Shown piece after piece: positions 46,613 to 53,847 of a stretch of 64,000 bases of DNA (within the stretch, counting starts at the first letter, position 1; every line of letters begins with the position of its first letter). Under the pieces are notes generated by a model. That model was not told where the DNA came from, searched no databases, and saw only the letters and a program-made list of their open reading frames with translations. A program made the translations under genes and the position numbers. This stretch comes from CAYTTA01 sp964440655 (GTDB taxonomy: Bacteria > Bacteroidota > Rhodothermia > Balneolales > Balneolaceae): NCBI GenBank assembly GCA_964440655.1, contig CAYTTA010000001.1:121304-185303 (forward strand). Reading direction: 5' to 3'.

Positions 46613-47467
46613 ATGATTCCTCATTCGCCGCTTTATTATCTGCAGAACTCCCGGTATCATTTCACGCCCCCCCGGCTGCACACCCTTTTGCTGTGCAGCT
46701 TCGCGTTCCTGACGTTATCCATATCATCACTTCTGCCATCCCCCGAGCCGGCAACGGAAACGTCCCCGGTGCCCGTCTCTGAAACGTCCCCGGNNNNNNN
46801 NNNNNNNNNNNNNNNNNNNNNNNNNNNNNNNNNNNNNNNNNNNNNNNNNNNNNNNNNNNNNNNNNNNNNNNNNNNNNNNNNNNNNNNNNNNNNGTCCCCG
46901 GTGCCTGTCTCTAAAGGGTCCCCTGCACCGGCCAGTGAACTTTATCCGGAATCGTATGCAACCACTCAAAGCGAGGTCTGGTATACAGAAAGTGGACATG
47001 TGGAGTTCACATCCAGCGTTCCCCTTCATGAATTCACCGGAACATCGGATCACCTTACCGGAATGATTCGCCTGCAGGATCGGCTGGTCGATTTCTATCT
47101 CGACCTGAAAACCCTGAAAACAGGGAACGGCCGTCGTGACCACGACATGTACAGCACACTGGATACCGATCGGTATCCTTTTGCGGAATTCACCGGACAG
47201 TTGGTTACTCCCATCTCACTGAACTCATCGGAGGTTCAGACGGTTCAGGTTGAAGGCGAGATGACCATTCACGGAATCACCCGCCCCATGCGTGTGGACG
47301 GGACCATCCGGCCACAGGGAGATCTGCTGCACCTCCAGGCAGAGTGGATTCTCGACATTACAGATTACCAGATAAAACCCCCCGGTATTTTATTCTATCG
47401 GGTTCGGGACAAGATGGATGTCCGGATGGAGGCAACACTCTCTCCATCCGATCAGGAACCATCCTGA
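46613..47467 (+). CDS. YceI-family protein with repeat linker, interrupted by assembly gap
   Basis: The frame has an N-terminal hydrophobic signal (about residues 23-42), a Pro/Ser/Thr linker built from an 8-residue repeat (TSPVPVSE), a run of 100 N (46794-46893) and then a complete YceI domain. Motifs: SGHVEFTSSVPLHEFTGTSD, YSTLDTDRYPFAEFTGQL, GEMTIHGITRPMRVDGT. YceI lipocalin-like proteins bind isoprenoid quinones or similar lipids in the periplasm. The frame stays open across the gap only if its true length is a multiple of three plus one fixed value, and 100 N is a placeholder. The real linker length is unknown. Confidence 0.75.
   Translation: MIPHSPLYYLQNSRYHFTPPRLHTLLLCSFAFLTLSISSLLPSPEPATETSPVPVSETSPXXXXXXXXXXXXXXXXXXXXXXXXXXXXXXXXXXSPVPVSKGSPAPASELYPESYATTQSEVWYTESGHVEFTSSVPLHEFTGTSDHLTGMIRLQDRLVDFYLDLKTLKTGNGRRDHDMYSTLDTDRYPFAEFTGQLVTPISLNSSEVQTVQVEGEMTIHGITRPMRVDGTIRPQGDLLHLQAEWILDITDYQIKPPGILFYRVRDKMDVRMEATLSPSDQEPS
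46794..46893. other. Assembly gap of 100 N within a 24-base tandem repeat
   Basis: Exactly 100 N bases, the usual placeholder for an unknown gap size. On the left the 24-base unit beginning CGTCCCCGGTGCC ends partway; on the right a variant unit (GTCCCCGGTGCCTGTCTC) resumes. Tandem repeats in the linker of the YceI gene probably broke the assembly. Confidence 0.95.
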
Positions 47468-47490
47468 CCCTGCATGAACGGTGTTCTGCC

Positions 47491-48333
47491 ATGAGAGAAC
47501 TTTTCTTTTCCGGTGCTCTGGTCGCAATGCTTATTTCCCAGCTTCCGGCTCCGGCTTATTCCCAGCTCCAGAGGGTCCGCACCGTGACCGACGAACCGGT
47601 GGAGATCTTTCCCGCCATGCTCTCCGTCGGCCTGAGCACCACCACCGGACCGGAAGCCCGAAATCTCATCACTACGGTCACCCATGCTTTCGGCCTCGTG
47701 GAAGGAGGAATCGACCATTTTTTCGGTCTTGATGACGGAGCCAACACCCGGATCGGTCTCGATTACGGCATCTCGGACCGACTCTCGCTCGGGCTCTCCC
47801 GGATGACCTTTTTCAAGGTCGTGGATCTGCGCGGAAAGTGGATCCTCCTGCGGCAGATGACCTCCGGAAACCCGCCGATGGACCTGGCAGTAAAAGGGTC
47901 TGTCTCGGTATCCACGCTTTCCGGTACCGGTCAACGTTTTCAGGAGAGGCTCGTCTGGTTCAGCTCCCTGATCGCTGCGCATCGGATCGGCCCTCTCTCC
48001 CTGCAGATCTCTCCAATGGCCGCATGGTTCAATGATGTGGCTCCCGGTGAAGAGAAGGGATTTTTCGCAGCAGGAGTTGCCGGGAACTACCGTCTCTCCG
48101 ACCGGTTCTCTCTGGGTCTGGAATACATCCCCCTTCTGAGTGAACCAAATCCGGGTGGACGGAACCCCCTGGCTCTGCACTTCGACATCGAAACGGGCGG
48201 TCATGTCTTTCAGCTCTTCCTGGCCAGTTCGCAATGGCACAATGAACCGTGGATTCTTGCACAGAACCGCGACCGGTTCCTTGAGGGCGACTTCCGGTTC
48301 GGCTTTTCCATCCACAGGGTTTTCGGGCTGTAA
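47491..48333 (+). CDS. DUF5777-like outer-membrane barrel protein
   Basis: A 280-residue protein with a signal peptide (residues 1-24, ending PAYSQ) and a repeated barrel-strand pattern: FPAMLSVGLSTTTGPEARNL, THAFGLVEGGIDHFFGLDDG, GISDRLSLGLSRMTFFK, and a C-terminal FRFGFSIHRVFGL. This fits DUF5777, barrel proteins common next to YceI and cytochrome genes in this group. Function unknown. ATG 47491 is preferred, 23 bases after YceI, so the two are probably co-transcribed. Confidence 0.8.
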   Translation: MRELFFSGALVAMLISQLPAPAYSQLQRVRTVTDEPVEIFPAMLSVGLSTTTGPEARNLITTVTHAFGLVEGGIDHFFGLDDGANTRIGLDYGISDRLSLGLSRMTFFKVVDLRGKWILLRQMTSGNPPMDLAVKGSVSVSTLSGTGQRFQERLVWFSSLIAAHRIGPLSLQISPMAAWFNDVAPGEEKGFFAAGVAGNYRLSDRFSLGLEYIPLLSEPNPGGRNPLALHFDIETGGHVFQLFLASSQWHNEPWILAQNRDRFLEGDFRFGFSIHRVFGL

Positions 48334-48469
48334 CCAAAGACAACCCTTTCGATCCAACCGGTGTATTACTCTCCAAGGGGATAACGCTCCCGAAGGTGTA
48401 TTAAAGGTATGCACACAAGGAGCAGACAGAGCCGATAACCATCGATACCATCTTCCGGATGAGGCTGTT

Positions 48470-49000
48470 GTGCTTGAGAAGATCATCAAAGGATGCCGCA
48501 AGCAGGATGGGATGAGTCAAAAAGAGCTCTACAGGATGTTCTATGCCTATGGCATGAGTATCACGCTACGTTATTCCGAGTCGAGAGACCAGGCGGTAGA
48601 GACTCTGAATGAAGCGTTCATGAAAGTATTCGGCAACATCTCCCGCTACGATCCGGACCGGCCTTTCAAGCCCTGGTTTCGAAAAATTGTGATCAATACA
48701 GCGATCAATCAGTTTCACAATAACAGCAACCGGCGCAAATGGGAGGTGGCTGAACCGAATGGTTTTGAACCGGGCCAAGGTGAAATGATCACCAGCGATC
48801 TCTCCTATCATGAGATCCTCCGGCTCGTTCAGGAACTGCCTCCTGCCTGCAGGACCGTTTTCAACCTGCATGTAATCGAAGGATACAAACATGAAGAGAT
48901 CGCCGGGATGCTCGGGATCGACCCCGGCACTTCCAAATCCAATCTGGCCCGTGCGAAACGCAAGCTTCGCGCAAAGCTGGAGCGAATCCTGTCCACCTGA
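48470..49000 (+). CDS. ECF sigma factor paired with a dual-membrane anti-sigma factor
   Basis: A 176-residue ECF sigma factor. Region 2 has LYRMFYAYGMSITLRYSESR and EAFMKVFGNISRYDPDRPFK; region 4 has LPPACRTVFNLHVIEGYKHE with helix-turn-helix EIAGMLGIDPGTSKSNLARA. The start is set at GTG 48470, with GATGAGG 6 bases before it and the conserved MLEKIIKGCRKQD beginning; ATG 48512 would lose the first helix of region 2. The next gene starts 2 bases after the stop and encodes a membrane protein of anti-sigma shape. Two copies of GGTGTATTA (48360-48368, 48395-48403) lie in the leader. Confidence 0.88.
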   Translation: MLEKIIKGCRKQDGMSQKELYRMFYAYGMSITLRYSESRDQAVETLNEAFMKVFGNISRYDPDRPFKPWFRKIVINTAINQFHNNSNRRKWEVAEPNGFEPGQGEMITSDLSYHEILRLVQELPPACRTVFNLHVIEGYKHEEIAGMLGIDPGTSKSNLARAKRKLRAKLERILST

Positions 49001-49002
49001 TC

Positions 49003-50412
49003 ATGTCCGACTCCGAACGCGATCCTCTGGAACAGTTCTTCCGACGAAAAGCGAGTGAATATGAGATCCCTTTTCGGGAAGAGGACTGGCTGAAGCTTGA
49101 ACAGATGCTTGAGCTTCGAAAGATGCAGCGACTCTATCGTCTGCGCCTCAGACGATTGGGCATGGCTGCGCTTCTTCTGATCGGAGTCATGGGCTATTTC
49201 ATCTACGACAACAGCAACCGCATTCACCGGATCGACCAGTTTGTCCAGACTCTGGGATCGGAAAGATTCGCAGAGCAGGATCGGGACGGATCCGAGGCCC
49301 CGCAGCCGGAGTCGCAGAGCAGCACGGTTCTTCCAGATCAGAAGCCGGCGGAGGGTCCGGTCGCTGTACATGACGACTCCGGTTCTGATTCTTCAGCTAT
49401 TTTGTCTGATGCTGCTATTGGTTCTGATTTCAGATCCGGTTCCGATCGCGTTGATGTTTCCGGTTCCGGTACTCCTTCCATTTCTGCTTCTCCCTTTGCC
49501 TCTGATCCAAAGAAGGGCCCTCCCCTTAAAAACACAACAGAAAGTGAGTTTCCGGCAGGAGGAGCGTCTCTGCCTCTCTATCATCTGACGGATCAATCAT
49601 CCCCGGCGATAAGACCAATCGGTCTGCCAGGTGGCCCCGTTTCGACCCGGGCTGTTTATCCTGTTGGTACGATCCGGGCGGAGATGCCGGGAAGAGACGG
49701 AATCCGTTCAGAACTCCTCCCTCCTGAATCGGAAGAAGCAGCAGCCAGTGAACTCCCTGTCCGGAATACCGGAGCGGAGCAACCCCGCATTACCGCCGGG
49801 GTGATCCTCTCCCCGGACCTGAGTACGGCAGGGGCTCTTAAAGAGTTTGACTCCCCCGGTTATCGGTTGGGGCTGGTGGTGGAGTACCGCCTGGCACGCA
49901 ATCTCTCCATCTCATCCGGTCTGATTCATTCCGGTGTCCGGTATGCCACCCGGAGTGCGGGCAGGGGGTTCGGGAGATACTCCGGCGTCACCCCGCCGGA
50001 TGAAACATTCGCCGAGTGTCTGATCCTCGACATCCCTCTAGCCTTGAAATACAATTTTGTGAACTTTTCAGGCTCACGGTTCTTTCTCTCCACCGGACTC
50101 TCCTCCTACATCATGCTGGATGAGCGCTACCGTTTCCACTACGGAAACAACAATGAGCTCTATTCACCAGGCGCTGGAAATGGACGGAATCAGAGCCCGG
50201 ATCGAATGGAGACCTGGAGCGGCAAAACAGGTGCAGGCCACTGGCTTGGCATCGCGAGTCTTTCGGCCGGTTTCGAATGGGACATCCATTCCGACTGGAG
50301 TCTTCAGGTAGAACCCTACCTTAGAATTCCCCTCCGTGATGTGGGCTGGGGGCAGGTCCGCCTCTACTCTATCGGGACATTCCTCTCTCTGCGATACCGT
50401 ATCGCCTCCTGA
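49003..50412 (+). CDS. Probable dual-membrane-spanning anti-sigma factor (Dma-like)
   Basis: A 469-residue protein with four parts. Residues 1-50 are cytoplasmic and helical, with FRRKASEYEIPFREEDWLKL typical of short sigma-binding segments. Residues 52-68 form one membrane helix (LGMAALLLIGVMGYFIY). Residues 70-255 are a Ser/Pro/Gly-rich, probably disordered linker. Residues about 262-469 form a C-terminal barrel (ITAGVILSPDLSTAGALKEF, GYRLGLVVEYRLARNLSISS, YSIGTFLSLRYRIAS). One chain would thus span the inner membrane, periplasm and outer membrane. This is the layout of Dma anti-sigma factors known from Bacteroides. The 2-base gap to the sigma gene supports the pairing. Confidence 0.8.
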   Translation: MSDSERDPLEQFFRRKASEYEIPFREEDWLKLEQMLELRKMQRLYRLRLRRLGMAALLLIGVMGYFIYDNSNRIHRIDQFVQTLGSERFAEQDRDGSEAPQPESQSSTVLPDQKPAEGPVAVHDDSGSDSSAILSDAAIGSDFRSGSDRVDVSGSGTPSISASPFASDPKKGPPLKNTTESEFPAGGASLPLYHLTDQSSPAIRPIGLPGGPVSTRAVYPVGTIRAEMPGRDGIRSELLPPESEEAAASELPVRNTGAEQPRITAGVILSPDLSTAGALKEFDSPGYRLGLVVEYRLARNLSISSGLIHSGVRYATRSAGRGFGRYSGVTPPDETFAECLILDIPLALKYNFVNFSGSRFFLSTGLSSYIMLDERYRFHYGNNNELYSPGAGNGRNQSPDRMETWSGKTGAGHWLGIASLSAGFEWDIHSDWSLQVEPYLRIPLRDVGWGQVRLYSIGTFLSLRYRIAS

Positions 50413-50547
50413 CTCCGCACCTCACTTCCTGACTCCCCCCGCCTCCTGATCATCCTCATACTCTGTACAGACACCGCCCCTGCCGGTCCCTCCGTCACAT
50501 CAAAGATCCCTCTCCTCTTGCAACTGATTCAAACTAGTCTTAAAATC

Positions 50548-50573
50548 ATAATCGAATAATCGTATTCGATTAT
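50548..50573. promoter_or_regulatory. Perfect 11-bp inverted repeat before the Rrf2 gene
   Basis: ATAATCGAATA (50548-50558) and TATTCGATTAT (50563-50573) are perfect inverted arms around ATCG. It lies 43-68 bases before the Rrf2 ATG at 50616, in an AT-rich stretch where the promoter of the cbb3 operon should be. It is very probably an operator, most simply that of the Rrf2 protein itself. Confidence 0.7.
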
Positions 50574-50615
50574 AGTCTTATAGGGATCACCCGACGGCTC
50601 TAATCTTATTTTCTC

Positions 50616-51059
50616 ATGAGACTGCTTTCTCAAGGCTCGCAGTACGCTATCTCCGCCCTCATTGCCCTGGCCAAACAGCCGGACGGAAAACCGGTGTCGG
50701 CCGCCGATCTGGCGGGGCCGCTCAAATGTCCTCCGGCCTATCTCTCCCGTCTGCTGGCCCGGCTAAAACCGGCAAACATCATCCGGTCACACCGGGGACT
50801 GAACGGTGGGGTCTCACTGGCCCGGCCTCCGGAAGAGATCTCGCTGATCGAAGTCATTCACGCAATCGACGGAAAGGAATTTTTCACACAATGTTTTCTG
50901 GGCATCGAGGGGTGCGGACAGATCGAGCCCTGTCCGTTTCATGAATTCTGGTCCGTGGAACGGAAGAAAATCGAGGCATGGCTTACCGAGATGACTTTTG
51001 CCAGGATCGAGGAGGCGATGTCCGATGCATGGTTTGACCTGAGACTGAAATATTCCTGA
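50616..51059 (+). CDS. Rrf2-family regulator with a three-cysteine motif
   Basis: A 147-residue Rrf2 protein. The winged helix (residues 1-65) contains SQYAISALIALAKQ and PAYLSRLLARLKPANIIRSH, followed by RGLNGGVSLARP of the wing. Three cysteines, C93, C100 and C106 (C-x6-C-x5-C), are placed as in Fe-S-binding IscR/NsrR-type regulators. The cluster would sense NO, oxygen or Fe-S status. It heads the cbb3 operon: ccoI begins 10 bases after its stop. A perfect inverted repeat precedes it. FNR-type control is the norm for cbb3 genes, so an Rrf2 at the head is notable. Confidence 0.9.
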   Translation: MRLLSQGSQYAISALIALAKQPDGKPVSAADLAGPLKCPPAYLSRLLARLKPANIIRSHRGLNGGVSLARPPEEISLIEVIHAIDGKEFFTQCFLGIEGCGQIEPCPFHEFWSVERKKIEAWLTEMTFARIEEAMSDAWFDLRLKYS

Positions 51060-51069
51060 GGAGGTTGAC

Positions 51070-53556
51070 ATGAGCAGCGCAACGCTGACCGCCTCTGAAA
51101 CAACCTGCTTCCACTGCGGTGAACCGTGTGCGGAAGAGCTCCATCTTTCGAAGGGCAACTCTTTTTGCTGCACCGGATGCAAGCTGGTCTACGAGATTCT
51201 CTCTGAAAACGGATTGACGAACTACTACTGTCTTGCCTCCCGCCCGGGTCAATCTTTGAAAAACCGTCGTTCCGGCCGGTATGACTACCTGGACGAGGAG
51301 GGTGTAGAGGGGCGCCTGATCGATTTTACCGACGGGGAATTGACCACGGTCCGGCTCCACATCCCTGCCATCCATTGCGCCTCCTGCATCTGGCTGCTGG
51401 AGAATCTCTACAAACTCCATGATGGTATTGTCCGAAGCAGCGTCGACTTTCTGAAACGTGAGCTCCACCTCACCTACCGGAAGTCGGGCGTCTCGCTCCG
51501 AGAGATCGCCGAGCTTCTCGAATCAATCGGATATCCACCGGAATTCAGTCTGGACAATCTGGAGAACAAGCCCCGCCGCACTCCCGACCGCCGTCTCTGG
51601 CTCAAACTCGGTGTGGCCGGATTCGCATTCGGCAACATCATGCTTTTCAGTCTCCCGGAGTATCTCTCCGGTTTCTCCATGGGAGAGCGCTCCCTTCAGC
51701 TGCTCTTCGGAATCCTGAACATCGCGCTCTCCCTGCCGGTCCTTCTCTACAGCAGCAGCGACTACCTCCGTTCTGGATGGGCAGCCATCCGGCAGGGCGG
51801 GATCAACCTGGATGTTCCCATTTCGATCGGGATCATCGCCCTGTTCGGGCGAAGCGTCTATGAAATCGCATCGGGCACCGGCCCGGGTTATCTGGACTCG
51901 TTCACCGGACTGATCTTCTTTCTCCTGATCGGACGAATCCTCCAGAACAAGACCTTTGACCGCCTCTCTTTCGACCGCGACTACCGCTCCTATCTGCCGA
52001 TCTCTGTCACGGTTCTGGATGAGGAGGGCGGGGAGAGATCGGTCTCGCTCAAGCGACTGAAAAAAGGGTCCACTCTTCTCATCCGGCATCAGGAGATCGT
52101 TCCGACCGACTCGGTCCTCCTGAGCGACGAGGCGATGATCGACTACAGTTTCATCACCGGGGAGTCCGATCCGGTGGTGGTCACCCATGGTGAGACCGTC
52201 TACGCAGGCGGCAGGGTAACGGGACGACCCGCCACCATGAACACTTACAAGGAGGTTTCGGGGAGCTACCTCACCAAACTCTGGAACGATTCGGCATTTG
52301 ATTCGGAGCGTCCGGGGATCACTCTCACCACGATGGCCGACCGCATCAGTCCCTGGTTCACCCTCGCCGTTATCTCCATCGCGATCCTTTCGGCTCTCTG
52401 GTGGTGGCCGAGCGGTGGCGGTGTGGCCGCATCGGTCTTCACCGCGGTCCTGATCATCGCCTGCCCCTGCGCACTGGCTCTCTCCACCCCTTTCACGCTG
52501 GGATCGGCACTCAATCATCTTGCACGGAACGGACTGTATGTAAAAAACACCCTGCTGATCGAGCAGCTCGCCAGGGTGACCACACTTGTATTCGACAAGA
52601 CCGGCACCCTGACCGATCCCCGGAAAAGCGAACTCCACTACGAGGGCACTCCACTTTCACCCTCACAACGAATTCTGATAGCCTCGGCCTGCCGCTCCTC
52701 CCTGCACCCTGTAAGCCGGCAGATCTTCCGGCAGATGGATGCCTCGACGATCATTGAACCGGACACGTTTGAAGAGCAGCTCAACCGGGGGATTGTCGCC
52801 ACTGTCGGCCCGCACCGGATCGTCGTCGGCTCGGCACATCTTCTGGCCGAGGAGGGGATTGCCCTTCCTGAGGAAGCCGGAGCGGGGAGTCACCGGACCC
52901 ATCTGGCGATAGACACTGTATGGATCGGAGGGTTTGAACAGATCCAGCATTTCAGGAAGGGAGTCCCCGAACTGATCGCCCGGCTGAAAACAAAATTCCC
53001 TGTCTGGCTCCTTTCCGGGGACAATGACCGCCAGAAGAAACGGCTCGCCGCCACCCTGGATGAGGAGCGGATGCTCTTCGACCGGACACCTCATCAGAAA
53101 CTGGATTTCATCCGCAGGCTTCAGAGCGAAGGACACAATGTGATGATGATCGGAGATGGGCTGAATGATGCGGGCGCCCTGAAGCAGAGCGATTTCGGCA
53201 TCGCCCTTACCCACGATGTCACCTCCTTCACGCCAGCCTGCAGCGCGATCATGGACGCCTCCCGGATGGACCGTCTGGACCGTTTCATCCGTTTCGCCGG
53301 TCGAAGCCTGACCATCATTCGGATGAGTTTCGGGCTCTCGCTGGCCTACAATACAATCGGACTGAGTTTTGCCGTAACCGGCACACTCACACCGCTTGTG
53401 GCGGCCATCCTGATGCCTTTGAGTTCCCTGAGCATCATCGCATTCACCACCGGCAGCACCTGGCTGGCTGCCCGAAAGGAAGGATTTGATCTCTGGAATG
53501 GAAGTTCGGGCGAGGAACCCTCCAGGCCGGCTTTCGCCCTGGAGCCCGGGGTGTGA
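51070..53556 (+). CDS. ccoI: CcoI/FixI-type copper P-type ATPase for cbb3 assembly
   Basis: An 828-residue P1B ATPase. N-terminal Cys motifs C13-x2-C16-x3-C20 and C33-C-x2-C37 (YHS-like metal-binding part), then an HMA-type CxxC at C103-A-S-C106 (HCASCIWLLE). The transport motif is C465-P-C467 (ACPCALALSTPFTLG), the phosphorylated residue is D509 in DKTGTLTDP, and the HP motif region reads SSLHPVSRQ. The extra N-terminal Cys domain and CPC identify CcoI/FixI, needed to deliver copper to cbb3 oxidase. It is the second gene of the operon. A short gap of 59 bases precedes ccoS. Confidence 0.93.
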   Translation: MSSATLTASETTCFHCGEPCAEELHLSKGNSFCCTGCKLVYEILSENGLTNYYCLASRPGQSLKNRRSGRYDYLDEEGVEGRLIDFTDGELTTVRLHIPAIHCASCIWLLENLYKLHDGIVRSSVDFLKRELHLTYRKSGVSLREIAELLESIGYPPEFSLDNLENKPRRTPDRRLWLKLGVAGFAFGNIMLFSLPEYLSGFSMGERSLQLLFGILNIALSLPVLLYSSSDYLRSGWAAIRQGGINLDVPISIGIIALFGRSVYEIASGTGPGYLDSFTGLIFFLLIGRILQNKTFDRLSFDRDYRSYLPISVTVLDEEGGERSVSLKRLKKGSTLLIRHQEIVPTDSVLLSDEAMIDYSFITGESDPVVVTHGETVYAGGRVTGRPATMNTYKEVSGSYLTKLWNDSAFDSERPGITLTTMADRISPWFTLAVISIAILSALWWWPSGGGVAASVFTAVLIIACPCALALSTPFTLGSALNHLARNGLYVKNTLLIEQLARVTTLVFDKTGTLTDPRKSELHYEGTPLSPSQRILIASACRSSLHPVSRQIFRQMDASTIIEPDTFEEQLNRGIVATVGPHRIVVGSAHLLAEEGIALPEEAGAGSHRTHLAIDTVWIGGFEQIQHFRKGVPELIARLKTKFPVWLLSGDNDRQKKRLAATLDEERMLFDRTPHQKLDFIRRLQSEGHNVMMIGDGLNDAGALKQSDFGIALTHDVTSFTPACSAIMDASRMDRLDRFIRFAGRSLTIIRMSFGLSLAYNTIGLSFAVTGTLTPLVAAILMPLSSLSIIAFTTGSTWLAARKEGFDLWNGSSGEEPSRPAFALEPGV

Positions 53557-53615
53557 ACCGGACACTTGATGGAAAACCACTTGCCACATGCATGGAAGAA
53601 CCCTGATGTGACGCC

Positions 53616-53840
53616 ATGGAAGTGATTTTTCTTCTTATCGGTTTCAGTCTCGTCATCGCCCTGCTCTTTCTGGCCTTTTTTATCTGGTCCGTCCGGAGCG
53701 GTCAGTTTGATGACCTCTACACTCCATCCATACGGATGCTTTTCGACAATCCTGCGAAAGAACCCGGGTCGGGGAGCGCCGGCCCGGAGAAGAACGATCC
53801 GGAAGAGACTTCCGGAGCAACCGATCACCCACATCGATGA
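53616..53840 (+). CDS. ccoS: cbb3 oxidase assembly protein CcoS
   Basis: A 74-residue single-helix membrane protein: VIFLLIGFSLVIALLFLAFF is the helix, followed by SVRSGQFDDLYTPSIRMLFD. The motif QFDDLxTPSxRxLFD is diagnostic of CcoS, required to insert heme b and copper into the oxidase. The C-terminal 25 residues are charged and variable. It precedes ccoNO by 7 bases. Confidence 0.92.
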   Translation: MEVIFLLIGFSLVIALLFLAFFIWSVRSGQFDDLYTPSIRMLFDNPAKEPGSGSAGPEKNDPEETSGATDHPHR

Positions 53841-53847
53841 ACCACGA

